DNA of 64,000 nt from NCBI RefSeq assembly GCF_035083965.1, contig NC_089736.1, forward strand, positions 11,556,207-11,620,206. The letters are read 5' to 3'. The position numbers were made by a program, and so were the translations under genes. The stretch is from Branchiostoma lanceolatum (taxonomy: Eukaryota > Chordata > Leptocardii > Amphioxiformes > Branchiostomatidae). Below the pieces are notes generated by a model. The model was given only the letters and a program-made list of their open reading frames with translations, did not search any database and was not told where the DNA came from. Shown one piece after another: positions 45,223 through 56,571 of the stretch (its first letter is position 1; each line of letters begins with the position of its first letter).

Positions 45223-47185
45223 TGGTCTCAACACCCTGTAGCTACAATCAGTCTTTCTTCAAATCTCTTCACTTTGTATGGTTCTGGCTCTAGGAGTAGG
45301 AGTTCTACACCTGGCTGTCCACTAGATGGCCCACCCCCATTGAACATGAGAAGTGGTATGTCCCTGAAACTTGACCCACCGCTGTTAACAACTGAAACGT
45401 TACCTTCCGTTGCACCCTTACAGAAAAGGCTGCTTCTTAACCGCATTAAGTCAGGTAAGTGACTAACAGGTCAACTTCTTAAACTCTTAAGCGTAAACCG
45501 TTCTTTTTCACTACATTTGTAGTAAGCAAATGTTGGTAGGCACAATGTGCATAAAGCCTTACCTGTATAATGACAAAATACAGCAATATACAGGATGTGA
45601 GTGAAAGTAGTGGGCCTTGGTCAGATACATTGTATTGTTACCAAAGGAAGAAAACATTTCTGATAATCAAAACGGCCGCCTCTGTATGCAGTAGGTTTTC
45701 CTTTACAGACTAATGCTTTACTCAAAGTTTTTGGATGAAATTTGTAATATCCCTAAATATCATTCTCTAGTCATTACATATAACTCCTGGGATGAGATCT
45801 TGACATTATGATTTTTGAAGACATTCCCTGAAAAGCTTCAGCTAAAGTTGATTTCTTCAGCATGACAAAAATGTTAAGCCACCATTCCGCCATGGTTATG
45901 CTAATCACACCTTTTTGAAATTTCAAACGATGTTGGTCAGAGCTTGAGCACCCTTCAGAGCTAACAGCTGTGGGTGGGGAGAGGAGTTGAACTCAATGGG
46001 GGCGGGGCAATGTCACTTTACCATTGAAAGGTAGAATTCAGTAGATTCTGATCAGTTCCGACTTTATGCAAAGTCTGCAGATAGACCCTAACTTAATAGC
46101 ATACATCACAGCATTTGCCTGTGGTAATTTGATAATATATCACATTTACCGTTTCCCTCAAAATTCCACCATGCAAAATGATGTGATGCCAAACTTGTGC
46201 TGACTGACCCAGCTATCTTTCATAGACGTCACATTTTGCAAAGCCACTTCTTTTAAGACAAAAGGTTTTAAAACTTTTTTTGCTCCTTGTCGTTTGATGT
46301 ATCAATGTGACCGCATTTTTCGTGAATACAATAGATACTTCACACTCCCTTTACTATGGTTCAGTACCTGCACCTGTTTCACAAGGGGTAAACCACTAGC
46401 TACGTTGACAGGATAATCCCCAGTTGTGTAGAAAAAGTAGCCTGGATGCCATTCTATTTCTGGTGGGGCTCCTACGCTCGCTACCCTAAAAAGATTTAGG
46501 GGAGCAAGTGTAGGAGCTCTTGGTAGAAATAGGATGGCACCCAGGCTATAGAAATAGTGCAGCAAGTATTTTGTTTCCACACAATGGATTTATAAACTCG
46601 ACAAAAATAACTATCGTGCATAGCGTAGAAGCAGCTTGTGTCTAATCTCCAAGCAGATATAGGGTCTGACTTGTATTACGTGTGTTTTTGCAGCATTTTT
46701 CTGCATCCTTTTAGCAGTGAGCATTTTTTCCAGAAAGACAAAGAAATAAATGCTGACCGGACATTAAAAAAAGCCACAACACAGTCATGTAATGTATGCA
46801 GAACCTTACGTCTGCTTGGTTTATCTTTTACGCAATTAGAAGTATAAAGTTACCAACCTTGAAGCACATTTCTGGATTGTCAGCAAACAGCATTCATAGT
46901 AAACAGTAATGTTATCCAAGGAAGATTTGGTCATTTGAAAAATCAGCATTTTTAAATCAAATCTATCAAGAAAGCATTTCGTCCTTAACACTTAATATGT
47001 TCAGGTGTCTCACCCCAGGTAAACTATACGGTTCTTCTTACAGCAAACATCAGCACTCAGTGAAGGACGTCATCTCAAATTTCGCTGTTTTCCGCGTTTG
47101 TAATCACTTTTATTACCTTGGGTTTGGATTAGCTGTGTCCTTGGACACCGCACACCGGATGTGGCGTAAGAAGCCTGATATATAA
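45223..47185 (+). CDS. Unrecognised protein, last two coding exons
   Basis: The exon 45223-45454 follows CTGCTGCTGCAG and ends TCAG|GTAAGT. It encodes RSRSSTPGCPLDGPPPLNMR, SGMSLKLDPPLLTTETLPSV and APLQKRLLLNRIKS. The exon 47019-47185 follows CACCCCAG and joins in phase 1: GKLYGSSYSKHQHSVKDV, ISNFAVFRVCNHFYYLGFG, LAVSLDTAHRMWRKKPDI, stop. The first exon is proline/serine-rich and disordered. The second is a compact, conserved-looking C-terminus. The start is unclear: an in-frame ATG lies at 45348, but the frame is open to the acceptor at 45222, so there may be a 5' exon further left. The 1.56 kb intron carries a foldback MITE. No family recognised. Confidence 0.55.
46438..46548. mobile_element. 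Hairpin MITE, AGCCTGGA family
   Basis: TAGCCTGGATGCCATTCTAT at the left pairs with ATAGGATGGCACCCAGGCTA at the right, and the inner GAGCTCCTACACTTGC region also folds back. A TA lies at each edge. It is 111 bp, in the intron of the 45223-47185 gene. A lone TCTCCAAGCAGATATAGG fragment of the other MITE family lies at 46647. Confidence 0.7.
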
Positions 47186-48349
47186 AGTCAGTGATACTTT
47201 CTTGTTTGTGCATCACAGAGACAATTTGGGTAGAGGCTGGGCAAAGCTGACTGGTCTTTCAACAGAAAAGCAGGAAAAACAGAGAATCAAAGGTAACAAT
47301 TTTCAGTTTTTTTATATAGAACTCAAAATTTGTGAAGAATATAGGCAGTAGTTCATCATACATGTACACAATATCATATTCTTTGTGCATCATGTATCAA
47401 ATGAGTATTTGCATGTCTTTTCCATAAACCAACTAGAATATATACTAGAAGTTACAGTATAACTTAAAGCATCCAAACAATGTCACCAACTTTGAACTTA
47501 ATTTTTCTCTAGAAAACATTTTGCACTTTTTGCACCCCATTTATTCAGACTTTGTCCATGTTCGCAAAATGTAAGTTAAGGAGTTGTTAGAGGGTGACAT
47601 GAAAACACGGTGTGGGTCTAAAACACCTGTTGTGTGTAGATCTGGGGTTGGTTGGAGCCAGCATTCAAACCCAACACCCGTGTCAGGACTGCTGCTTTTG
47701 TGTGCACGCGGTAACTCTTGTGCAACCATGGGTGTCATCTCAGGTTTTTTCCTCGGTTTAACAGTGAAATTCTAAGACTTAGTGAATGGTTCTGATATTT
47801 TGTGATATACAGTACTTTAACGTGTTGGTCTCCTTGAGTTTTGCACTTGACCCTAGAAGGGAAAACTGTGCCATTCACATCTTGAGTAGATTACATTCTG
47901 CAAATGCCTCGTTTGTTTTTGGCCTATACATGTACACGAATCTATGACCAAGGGGGATCTAGACACTACAACAGAGGGGATGGTGGAAGAAAAAGCTTAC
48001 CATCTACTTTGCATCCCTCTCTTGAAAGAATATGGAAAAGCCCTTTAAGTATTATATGGTGTTTTGGATAACTGAGAAGGGTATCACAATGTATCTATTT
48101 CATCTGTGTCTATTCATGGTCTAATATGGTTACTTGTAACAGACATAACAAAGTATAGGGTCGGCAGATTCAGAACCTTGTTTGTTGTCTTTTTCCAGTG
48201 ACACTTTGTCATTTGAACTTAGGAATGTAATAAATGAAGCATTATTGTAATAGGAACACAACATGGGAAGGGAGAAAGACAGATTTTTTTGTTCCTACCC
48301 TTGTTAGTGCATACAGGGCAGCACTCACAGTTTCCTTGCTTTTTCTGTA
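47186..48349. other. Non-coding stretch
   Basis: Probably the 3' UTR of the preceding gene, then spacer. No supported exon. Confidence 0.35.
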
Positions 48350-48485
48350 GCATGGTATGTTTTCAGAGGGAGGGGTTGCTAGCCCTTCCCTTTTAGCATG
48401 TTGGAGGCCCCCTCAAACACGGACGCCCAGGTTACGGCCCTTCTGAAAGACAGATGCAGCCCTAACCAAGATGCCCAGGATTCAA
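48350..48485 (-). repeat. SINE body fragment
   Basis: On the minus strand it shares GGTTAGGGCTGCATCTGTCTTTC, AGAAGGG.CGTAA and GCAACCCCTCCCT with 60961-61090 and, more weakly, with the SINE in the PP2D1 intron. No tRNA head is present. Confidence 0.55.
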
Positions 48486-48829
48486 GCACTCAGCTAAAAA
48501 CTAAGGCCAAATCCTATTTACTTGTGACTTTTTGGCGCCCTTCTTTTCTAAAAAGCGTTGCCAAAGGTTTGAAACTATTTACACTCTGACGGTTTCTGAC
48601 CCCAAAATCCGCTATCTGAGTCCCGAGCTTGAATAGTAAATCCTTGAACCGTCGCCTGTGTTGTTGTCGGTCACCCCTCGACAGATGAGAGGCACTTGTC
48701 ATGCTTTTGTCTCCATTGTGTCCCTAACGGTTGACAGTGCATCAGAGGGGTGCTGGGTTACTGACGACTAATCAGCTACATGTAGGTCTGGAAGGGACAG
48801 TCCACAATATGTTTTCAGGGCTGGGGTTG

Positions 48830-49125
48830 CAGTACTAGCAATTATAATGGAACCACTGCTATGTCTCGATGTTGTGCCCTTGGGAAAGGCACTTAACATG
48901 ACTTTCCTCACTCCCCCCAAGTGTGATCATGAATGGGTACCTGACTTCGGTTGGGGAAGGTCGTATTGAGGTCACCTGCTGGCACCGAATGGCAGCCGCC
49001 CAGTTCCACAAAGTGCAAGTGTGGAGCAAAATATGAATCTGTTGTGTATTATGTGATTGTAAACCCTGCAGCGATTCAGCACTGGCTGCCATTGCACGGG
49101 TAATTTCTGACCAATAAACCAATGG
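48830..49125 (+). repeat. SINE, 3' two-thirds
   Basis: Contains TGTGCCCTTGGGAAAGGCAC and TTAACATGACTTTCCTCACT, then ACCTGACTTCGGTTGGGGAA, then the tail also seen at 44919-45120. The first of these blocks also follows the tRNA-like head at 53330, so the three fragments together describe one family: tRNA head, CTTGGGAAAGGCAC body, CCAATAAA tail. Confidence 0.7.
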
Positions 49126-49510
49126 AAAACAGTTCACTGTGATTTCACTATGTATTTTCTCTCTGAAAATTCAAACATTTTGGGCCCAAATGGGGGTTAG
49201 AGTGTCCCACGTCAATAGACAATAAATTCTTTAAAGTGCCCCCAACATAAGACAAATTAAACAGACATTAAGTGAAACATAATGATTGCCTTCATTGTGT
49301 CAGGTTGAATTAATATGACATGTATTTTAGTAAACCAATTGTAGACCAAATACACCAATTCATGTCACATGAATCTTATGTCACACTGTATTGGGAGGTG
49401 TATCTTAATTAGGCACAAACAAATAATTGTACGGTCTGGACAATTGTGCAGCAAGATGTAAATTATGCATTGTTTGTTCCTGTCTAGTTCTGGTATCAGC
49501 AGACGACAAC
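49126..49510. other. Upstream region of the CUB gene
   Basis: No exon upstream of the signal-peptide exon could be proven; no TATA box or clear initiator was recognised. Confidence 0.35.
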
Positions 49511-52500
49511 ATGGGATTCTCAGATGCAATGCTGACACTTTTTCTGCTGTACTTCCTGGCTTCTCCTGCCACCAGCACAGGTAAGTTTGAACTTAATTCA
49601 GTTTGTCACAATTTTCATACATCGCATGCTTTTGTTGAGATTAGAATATCATGGTCAACCCTGGATTCAGCAGCCACTCAAGGGGCTGAAAAATACTGTA
49701 AATCACTTTAAAGGCACCCAGAGCATTTTAGGAGGCTTGAAAACTGGAAATATTGTAGTTACTGTAATCTTGACATTTGATGCCACTGTTTACCACATTT
49801 GCATGCGGATTTCTTGATTCAAAAGTGCTCAAAAGCGGCACAAAAATAAGCTACATGGTGATCTTTTAGTTTCACGCGCCTAGTGTAAATAGACCGATAC
49901 CATAGCCCCGCCCACCTCCGTCAAAACGTAGAAATGCAATATCGAATCATAAAAATGCAAATATTTGACGGACATGCAGTCACTCTCTCATTGGGCGAAC
50001 CGCTAATGTGACGGACAGTCAGGGTCAGTCTACTAGGGCTTGGATTTTCTATCAGTTCTCACCACACAACGACATCGTATCTTTGCTCCTTTAGTGTCGA
50101 TATGTAATAGTAGTGTTATTGAAACTTACTATGTGTAGGAATGACTAGAAATTTGAGTTTTTTAAATTCAAGTTTCAAGCCTCATAAAATGCTCTGGATG
50201 CCTTTAATATAGCGGCAGGAAAATATAGCAGTTGGGGGAAAATGCAGTAGGTCACGGCACTTAATTTCAACGGTGGGAACAAACATTACTGACTGGGGAG
50301 TGTCTCAAATATTAGTGATAAAATATTGGTGATGATGAAATTTTAGCTGTTGGCGAGTGAACATTAAATCAGCTAGAATTAAGTTACAGTTAACAAATCA
50401 AGAATTACAGTAATGTTTGCTGAGGACCGACAGGTGGTTGCTCAGGACAGGGTGGGGTTCACTATGTAAATATGAATAGGACAGTGTTCTGACTGCAGGT
50501 GGTTGCCTGCGACAGGTGGTTGCCCGACCAGGTTGGACTGCACCTGCAAACTAAACCAATAGTTTCTTCAGTCTGTCGAAACAAATCGTTGAAACTAGTC
50601 AGAAAGTAACATGAGGTAAATGTACACTAAAAAAGATTAATCTTTAGGGCTTGTTTCTTGTGCGCTTAATTCCTAAAACAGAAACAACTCATGTCACAGA
50701 CCAGTCAGCTAACAATTCCCCACAAATTTCAAGTAACTTTTCTCCTCAAAATAACTTCCATTTCCAGAGTGTGGTGGCTCTCTGACGTCCCAACATGGCG
50801 TCATCACCTCTCCGAACTACCCTGCCCCCTACCCCACGGAGACAGACTGCACCTGGAACATCACCGTATCACAAGGTCACGTGGTGCTCTTGACCTTTGA
50901 CCGGATCGACCTCAACCCTTTCCCGGATGCACCAGAGAAATGTTACCTGCATATGATCGAAGTTTACAACGGCACCGAGGAGGCTACAAACTTGATGGGT
51001 AAGCTACAATTGTTTACAAATAACGTTAATTGTATTATATCAGGTTAAGGCAACACCAATCTAATTTCTTGGTTAACGGATTTTAATTTTTAATTTTAGC
51101 AACAACAAAAAAATTATAAAAACAGAAGGCTGGGGTGAAAACATGCCCCTGACCCTGTTCACACCCTAAAACTGTGTGCACCAAATGAAAGTAAAAACAG
51201 TCCTCTGAGATTCAGTTTTCATGTTGTTTTTCCAATCTATCATTTTTTTTAAATGCTTTTTTTATTGGGTTAACCAAGAAAATAAATTGGTGTGGCCTAA
51301 GCTACAATTGTTTACAAATAACGTTAATTGTACTATATCAGGTTAAAAGATAGAGAATCCAAAGAAATATCCTCTAAAATGCTGTATCATTAAATGTTGG
51401 CAGCACACAGAAAAAAAGTAGGATCTTTTGAAATTCTTATTCGTTTCAATATTCAATTTGATATCTATTGAACAACAGCAAATGAATATTGTAAATGTTG
51501 ACATTTTCACAGTGGTTTAATGTTTGCTTTTTTTGTGATGACCTCTTCTCTGCAAACTTAAAACTGCTACAAAAATGTTTTGTTCTGTTTTTTGACCACC
51601 TAGCTCCCCCATTATTTGAACCACAAACTTAAAACCACCGAAAATACTCTGTTTTCTCCCTACTGCAAAATCGAATCCCAGCAAAACTTAACGGCGTTTA
51701 CAGTATACTGGTTAAAGGTTGCGCTTGAAAGTGGTGAATTTCTGACCAATAACAACAATAATGTCATAATTATACAATGTGTCAAACTGATCATGTGATG
51801 GAAACTTTACTTTATGATTGACAGGTAAATTTTGCGGACAGACCCCGCCCCCTGCACTGATGTCTGGAGGGGACACCATGGTCGTTAAGTTCCTGTTGGA
51901 CAAGTGGAGAAGGAACGACGAGCTCTTCACAGGTTTCTCCGCTTCATTCAAGGCAGTCCAACCTGGTAAGTTACCAGAGTTATCAGTGGTGAAAACTCAT
52001 TTAAAGGCACCCATGGCCAGAGCATTTATGAGGCTTGAAAACTGGAAATATTCTAGTTGCTGTAATCTTTATGAAATTGACAGTTAATGCCACATTTCCG
52101 TGCTTATTTTTCATCAAGTGTTCAAAAGCGGCACAAAAATTAACTACATGGTGATCTTTTAATTTCACGCGCCTAGTGTAAGTAACCAATACCATAGCCC
52201 CGCCCACCTCCGTCAAAACGTAGAAATGCAAAAATTAAAACATAAAAATGCAAATATTTGACAGACATGCAGTCACTCTCTCATAGGTCGAACCGCTAAT
52301 TGTGATTGACAGTTAGGATCAGTCTATTAGGGCTTAAATTTTCTATCAGTTCATTGAACACAACGACATTATATCTTTGCTGATATGTAATGGTTTAGTG
52401 TTATTGAAACTCATTATGTGTAGGAATGACTACAAATTTGAGTTTTTCTTATTAAAGTTTCAAGCCTCATAAAATGCACTGGATGCCTTAAAGATTCTTA

Positions 52501-55047
52501 CTACTGCCACTAAATTATGTCATTTCCCTGTGCTATTTATATGCTGACTAAGCCTCTGCTGCAGACTCCCCTCTGCTCAGTTTTCAGAAAACATGCAACC
52601 GAAGAAATTCCGCAACCAATGCTAATTAATGCTGACCAATCAAGTATCATATAAAACCTAATCTCCAAGCAGATCTATCAGTGGCAAGGCAGTATCAAAT
52701 TCAAAAGGGCCAACCAGTATCAAAAGACACCGGAGATCTGCCATCACTCAAACAGGGATGATCATTTCTTTAAAAGACTGCACACAGGCTCCCCCCTGAG
52801 GTGTCGCCAAAAAATGGTGGATTTTGATACTGATAGGCCCTTTTGATACTGCCTTGCCACCGATAGATCTGCTTGGAGAGTACATAAAAACCTCTGATCC
52901 AGTGTATAAACTTGTTGTGCTAGCATATACTAGGCACGTGACTTATTAGTTGAATTTTGGTTGCCAAAATTTGTCAAACTCTATTGGCAAAGCATAAAAA
53001 ACATTGAAAACCCAGACTTTCAGGCACTCTTTTCATTGTTTAACCTTCTCCCTGCTGCCTGACCCTGTAACCAATGCAAATCTGGTGCTAAACAGCTACC
53101 TTAGCAGGCTGTAGGTTTAAAATGTGATTGTTAGATGGAGACTAAGTCTGGGTCAGTGCATTCATGTCCTTGGTGCTGAAAAGGGGGTCCCTAACCTAGC
53201 CATGCTTTAGAACCAGAAATCCTTTTTTCTATATTAAAGATTGATATTTTTCATAGCCATAGGTTTGTGCTATCTCTTGTTTGTTGTGATGTTCTAGGTT
53301 TTAAACTGATCTACATGATAATCTGTGGGGGTATGTGGCGTAACGGCAGGGTGTTTGGCCCCAAACCCATAGGTCCTGGGTTCGAACCCTGCGATGTCAC
53401 CGATCTTGTGCCCTTGGGAAATGCACTTAACACGAGGTTGCTCACTCCAACCGGGTGTCAAGAGCTTGATTTTTACATTTATATAAAATTCTCATTAAAT
53501 TTCAACTTTTTAATTCTTCTCTGTATAGAGCTGAACTCAGGCTGTGGTAATCTGGCCCTTCTCACCAGTCAGACTGGCACGCTAGCATCGGTCAACTTCC
53601 CCGGTACCTACAGCAGTGATGCCGCCTGCAAGTGGGAAATAGCAGGCACCAATGTCACCCTCTCATTCCACAGTTTCCAGGTAAGTCACATGTTGAAAAT
53701 TCTATTATTTTTGAGAAAATAAAGAGAAGGACCTAATGTATTCCATATCAATATTGTCATACCTGGGCTGCAAAAATGTTCAATATGGGTACGGGTGTTC
53801 CGCATTGTGTGATAATTTTCTACAATAACTTGTAGTATACAGTCCCGGCCCTCCTGTGTGTTCCGATACGACCCGCGGTCGGGCCGGTACCTCCGGCGAT
53901 ACGGAATACCCCGTGTTGTTTTCTATATTTACCATCCATTGAACCCCTTGCCACCAAGTGAATGAGTATACAATGTAGGACCATCCACTCTAGATAGCTT
54001 TAAACAACATTGCTTACAGCTAGATGTGCAAAGCCTTGGTGTGACAGGTCGTTCAGTACTAGTGTACTGTAATAAACGGCTTCTGCGCTGCATGCCTGTG
54101 AAGCTGGTGTGTTAAGTCAAATGGCGGTTATATTAGCTATATAGATATGGATTATACAGATATCCGCTGTTCTGTTAACCAATATATATTATACTCAACA
54201 GGTTGGCGGCCCCTACCGTGAGTGTTCAGGGAACACCAATGACAACCTGGCTGTGTACGAGGCATCCGGCAACAGAAAATCGCTCATAGGTAAGCCGAAG
54301 AGTTCTTAATAAATGTAAAAACATCCTGGATCCAAATTTATATCTTTCCAAAAATGCAGTCACTTATAGTATTCTTTATACCAAGATCTCCCCCCCCCCT
54401 GGGAAAAAAAATCATCAATATAATTTGTGATTTTCTGCACGTAACTCACCAATGGAAAACAACATCTCCTTCAAATTTGACAAAGCAAACCTTTATTGCA
54501 GGTACGTACTGTGGATGGAACAAGCCAGATGATATCCACACGGACGGATCCATGATTGTCGAGTTTATGTCAGATGAGACTGTGAACGATATGGGTTTCT
54601 TCGCCACTTATACAGGTGAGAAAGATACCAAATCATTGTATTTGATATGCGATGAAGTTTATTACAAAGTCATTACATTTTACGATTAAGAGGCGTTCTA
54701 TTACTTTAGTATCGGTTATCTGATATTCTTTCCTGATTTTTATTGCAATTAACAGCACAGTTTTGCTCATTTGGCAGCTTTCTTGTATGATTTACAGCAT
54801 TTATTAGTTACAGAATTACTTTTTTCTAGACCAACAGAAACTGATGTGTGTGCGTATCTCATCCATATGGCCTAAGAATAAAATGCAATATTTGTTGTTA
54901 ACAGCGACAGTTCCGGAGCCTACCGAACGCCCCGCGACAATTGGCGAAGAAGGTCGACCTTGGGGGAACGAGACCTCGGCTGGAGTTCACGTCACCCTCG
55001 GAGGGCTTACGCTTTTTAGTTGCCTCACGCTAGCTATCAAGCTATAG
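49511..55047 (+). CDS. GPI-anchored double-CUB protein (312 aa)
   Basis: Seven exons: 49511-49580, 50768-50998, 51825-51965, 53529-53680, 54202-54289, 54502-54615 and 54905-55047. All have GT/AG borders and compatible phases; the sum is 939 nt. Residues 1-22 are a signal peptide (MGFSDAMLTLFLLYFLASPA). CUB1 (about 24-147) has the four cysteines in CGGSLTSQHG, TDCTWNI, KCYLHM and KFCGQT. CUB2 (about 150-265) has them in SGCGNLALL, AACKWEI, RECSGN and TYCGWN. A short T/P/E-rich stalk follows, and the protein ends LGGLTLFSCLTLAIKL with no cytoplasmic tail. That is typical of a GPI-attachment signal. CUB domains bind proteins or carbohydrate outside the cell; the ligand is unknown. Introns are full of MITEs. 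AAATAAA signals lie at 55347 and 55896. Confidence 0.88.
49712..50202. mobile_element. TTAA-type MITE, full copy 2
   Basis: AGGCACCCAGAGCATTTT at the left and its inverted copy AAAATGCTCTGGATGCCT at the right, each next to TTAA (TTAA-AGGCACC ... GGATGCCT-TTAA). The inverted repeat extends about 33 bp, through GAGGCTTGAAA. The interior has a CCCCGCCCACCTCCGTCAAA block. It lies in intron 1 of the CUB gene. The end structure suggests a piggyBac- or Kolobok-type parent. Confidence 0.8.
51051..51297. mobile_element. GGCCACACCAATTT MITE, copy 1, between 46 bp direct repeats
   Basis: Ends GGCAACACCAATCTAATTTC and GAAAATAAATTGGTGTGGCC; TAA on each side. It is flanked by an unusually long direct repeat: the 46 bp at 51003-51050 (GCTACAATTGTTTACAAATA ...) return at 51301-51346 with one or two changes. 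It lies in intron 2 of the CUB gene. Confidence 0.8.
52005..52487. mobile_element. TTAA-type MITE, full copy 3
   Basis: TTAA-AGGCACCC at the left (with a small GGCC insertion) and CACTGGATGCC-TTAA at the right, with the same interior as copy 2. It starts just 40 bp after the donor of CUB exon 3. Confidence 0.8.
52662..52879. mobile_element. Foldback MITE, TCCAAGCAGA family, longest copy
   Basis: TCTCCAAGCAGATCTATC, then GTGGCAAGGCAGTATCAAA, at the left, with a near-perfect inverted copy at the right. The flanks share ATAAAA(A)CCT, again a 9-10 bp direct repeat. It lies in intron 3 of the CUB gene. Confidence 0.8.
53330..53462 (+). repeat. SINE head with tRNA-like promoter
   Basis: An A-box-like TGGCGTAACGGCAGGG and a perfect B box GGTTCGAACCC, about 40 bp apart, form a tRNA-like head. 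They are followed by the CCCTTGGGAAATGCACTTAA body shared with 48830. The 3' part is missing. This copy still has an intact-looking internal polymerase III promoter and lies in intron 3 of the CUB gene. Confidence 0.75.
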
Positions 55048-55350
55048 TTTATAACACACAGAATTTTTTGATATGCTGTACATGCATTTAAGTTTGCGGT
55101 AGTTTAATGTTTGTGGTTTTGGCGGTAACCTCATCACCGCAACTTTAAAAAGACAATGCAAAAACGCTTGTTCTGTCTATGCCTCTAGTTGCCTCATGCT
55201 AGCTATCAAGCTATTGTAAGCTACTTGCAGAAGCTTTTGATATACTGTACAGTTGCATTTAAGTTCACGATGGTTTATTGTCATCACCGCAAACCTAAAA
55301 AATCAATGTAAAAATGCTCGTTCTGTCTTCTGCCTTTTGGCTGTGAAATA
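55019..55350 (+). repeat. Tandem duplication of the CUB gene's last codons and 3' UTR
   Basis: TTGCCTCACGCTAGCTATCA (55020) returns as TTGCCTCATGCTAGCTATCA at 55189. The copies then continue in parallel through TTGATATGCTGTAC / TTGATATACTGTAC and GCATTTAAGTTTGCGGT / GCATTTAAGTTCACGAT. The duplicate lies wholly in the 3' UTR, about 170 bp downstream. Confidence 0.75.
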
Positions 55351-56351
55351 AAACCAGTGAACACTCCATTTTCTCCCTGCTGCGAAATCAAATCCCAGCG
55401 AACATAAAATGCTTTTTTTATAGTATCATGTAACAATAAGAGCAAACTGCAATTTGCATTCACTGTTTTGTGGATACTTAATCAAAATGCGGCAAATCAT
55501 TTTTAAATTACCAGTAGCAGTATGTGTGAAGGATTTTCTACTTGTCAAGTGATAATATATATTGATTGATTTTGTAGCAAAATTTGGTTAATACATTCCT
55601 TTGAATCCATCAACAAAAACTTATTATGAGTCTCAAATCATTCTTAATAAAACAATTGTTTTCATCATTGTATTTCCAGTAAACCAATCCATTCATCTTT
55701 TTCTAAATTTTAATTTTGTACTTCATATTCGGTTATTCAAAGACCTTAAACCTGATAAAAGTTGCTACAAGTAATCATTTTGTGTGTGGATATTCTGTTT
55801 GGTTTCAAGAGTTCTAGTTGTTTTTAAGATATGATGTATACAATTGTATAGAATCTGTGTGGTCAGGTTGCACTGATATAGATTGTGAACTATAAATAAA
55901 GACATTTTCTATAAAAAGTTTAATTGTTTAAATTTGCTCATTTACTTCACAGAAACATTATTTACATAAAAAACATAACTATAATTCATTTACTATCATG
56001 ATGGTTATAACATCAAATTCTGGTGAAGAAATAACAAAACTGCCACCAGGGAGCAAAAATGTCAGCAATAATATTTACCACAGTTACACAACAGTATATT
56101 ATTCAGGCTATTTCAAAACAGTTCTCTATCATCTGAAATTGTTGCTGCAGATCTTTTCCCTTGTACGTTTTTATAATGCCATATCGTTGGAGTGTTGAGA
56201 GAGAGTGTCACCCGTAAAGTTAACGTAACATTGTCCTCTGTTGAGTCTTTTGAACGCTACATTGTAGTTCATAGTGTGATATCTTCCTCTTGCTAATACT
56301 CAGACCATTTTGTTCCTCGTTGATTTGATGAGTATGATCAGTCCTTGTGAA
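55351..56351. other. Intergenic region between convergent CUB and LRR genes
   Basis: Contains the CUB 3' UTR end (AATAAAGACATT at 55897). Nothing else recognised; AT-rich. Confidence 0.4.
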
Positions 56352-56540
56352 TCAGTACTGTTTGCTCTGTTTTGTCAAAATTTCCCCATCTCCATCCTTG
56401 ATCTCAGAGTAGGTGTGATGTTTAGATGGATCATAAACATTTTCATCCTTTATTTCACAGTACGTGTGAGTAGAAAATGTAGGAGAGCAATGAGGGACAC
56501 TCAGTTCATCTCGATTGTAGCTGTTTGAAGGACAATCCAA
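56352..56540 (-). pseudogene. Duplicate of the LRR receptor's cytoplasmic tail segment
   Basis: The minus-strand frame reads STHTYCEIKDENVYDPSKHH then TYSEIKDGDGEIL. It is a second copy, about 270 bp downstream, of the tail encoded at 56648-56760. The first motif is altered (YCEI for YSEI). A possible acceptor, TTGTCCTTCAAACAG, sits before it, so it could be an alternative terminal exon rather than a dead copy. Confidence 0.6.
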
Positions 56541-56571
56541 TGGTTTGTTAGCCGTTGTATTTGTTGGATAG

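Noticed and set aside
53336-53400. Possible tRNA gene on the plus strand
   Set aside because: Good B box, but the same body as other SINE copies follows; no acceptor-stem pairing could be confirmed by eye.
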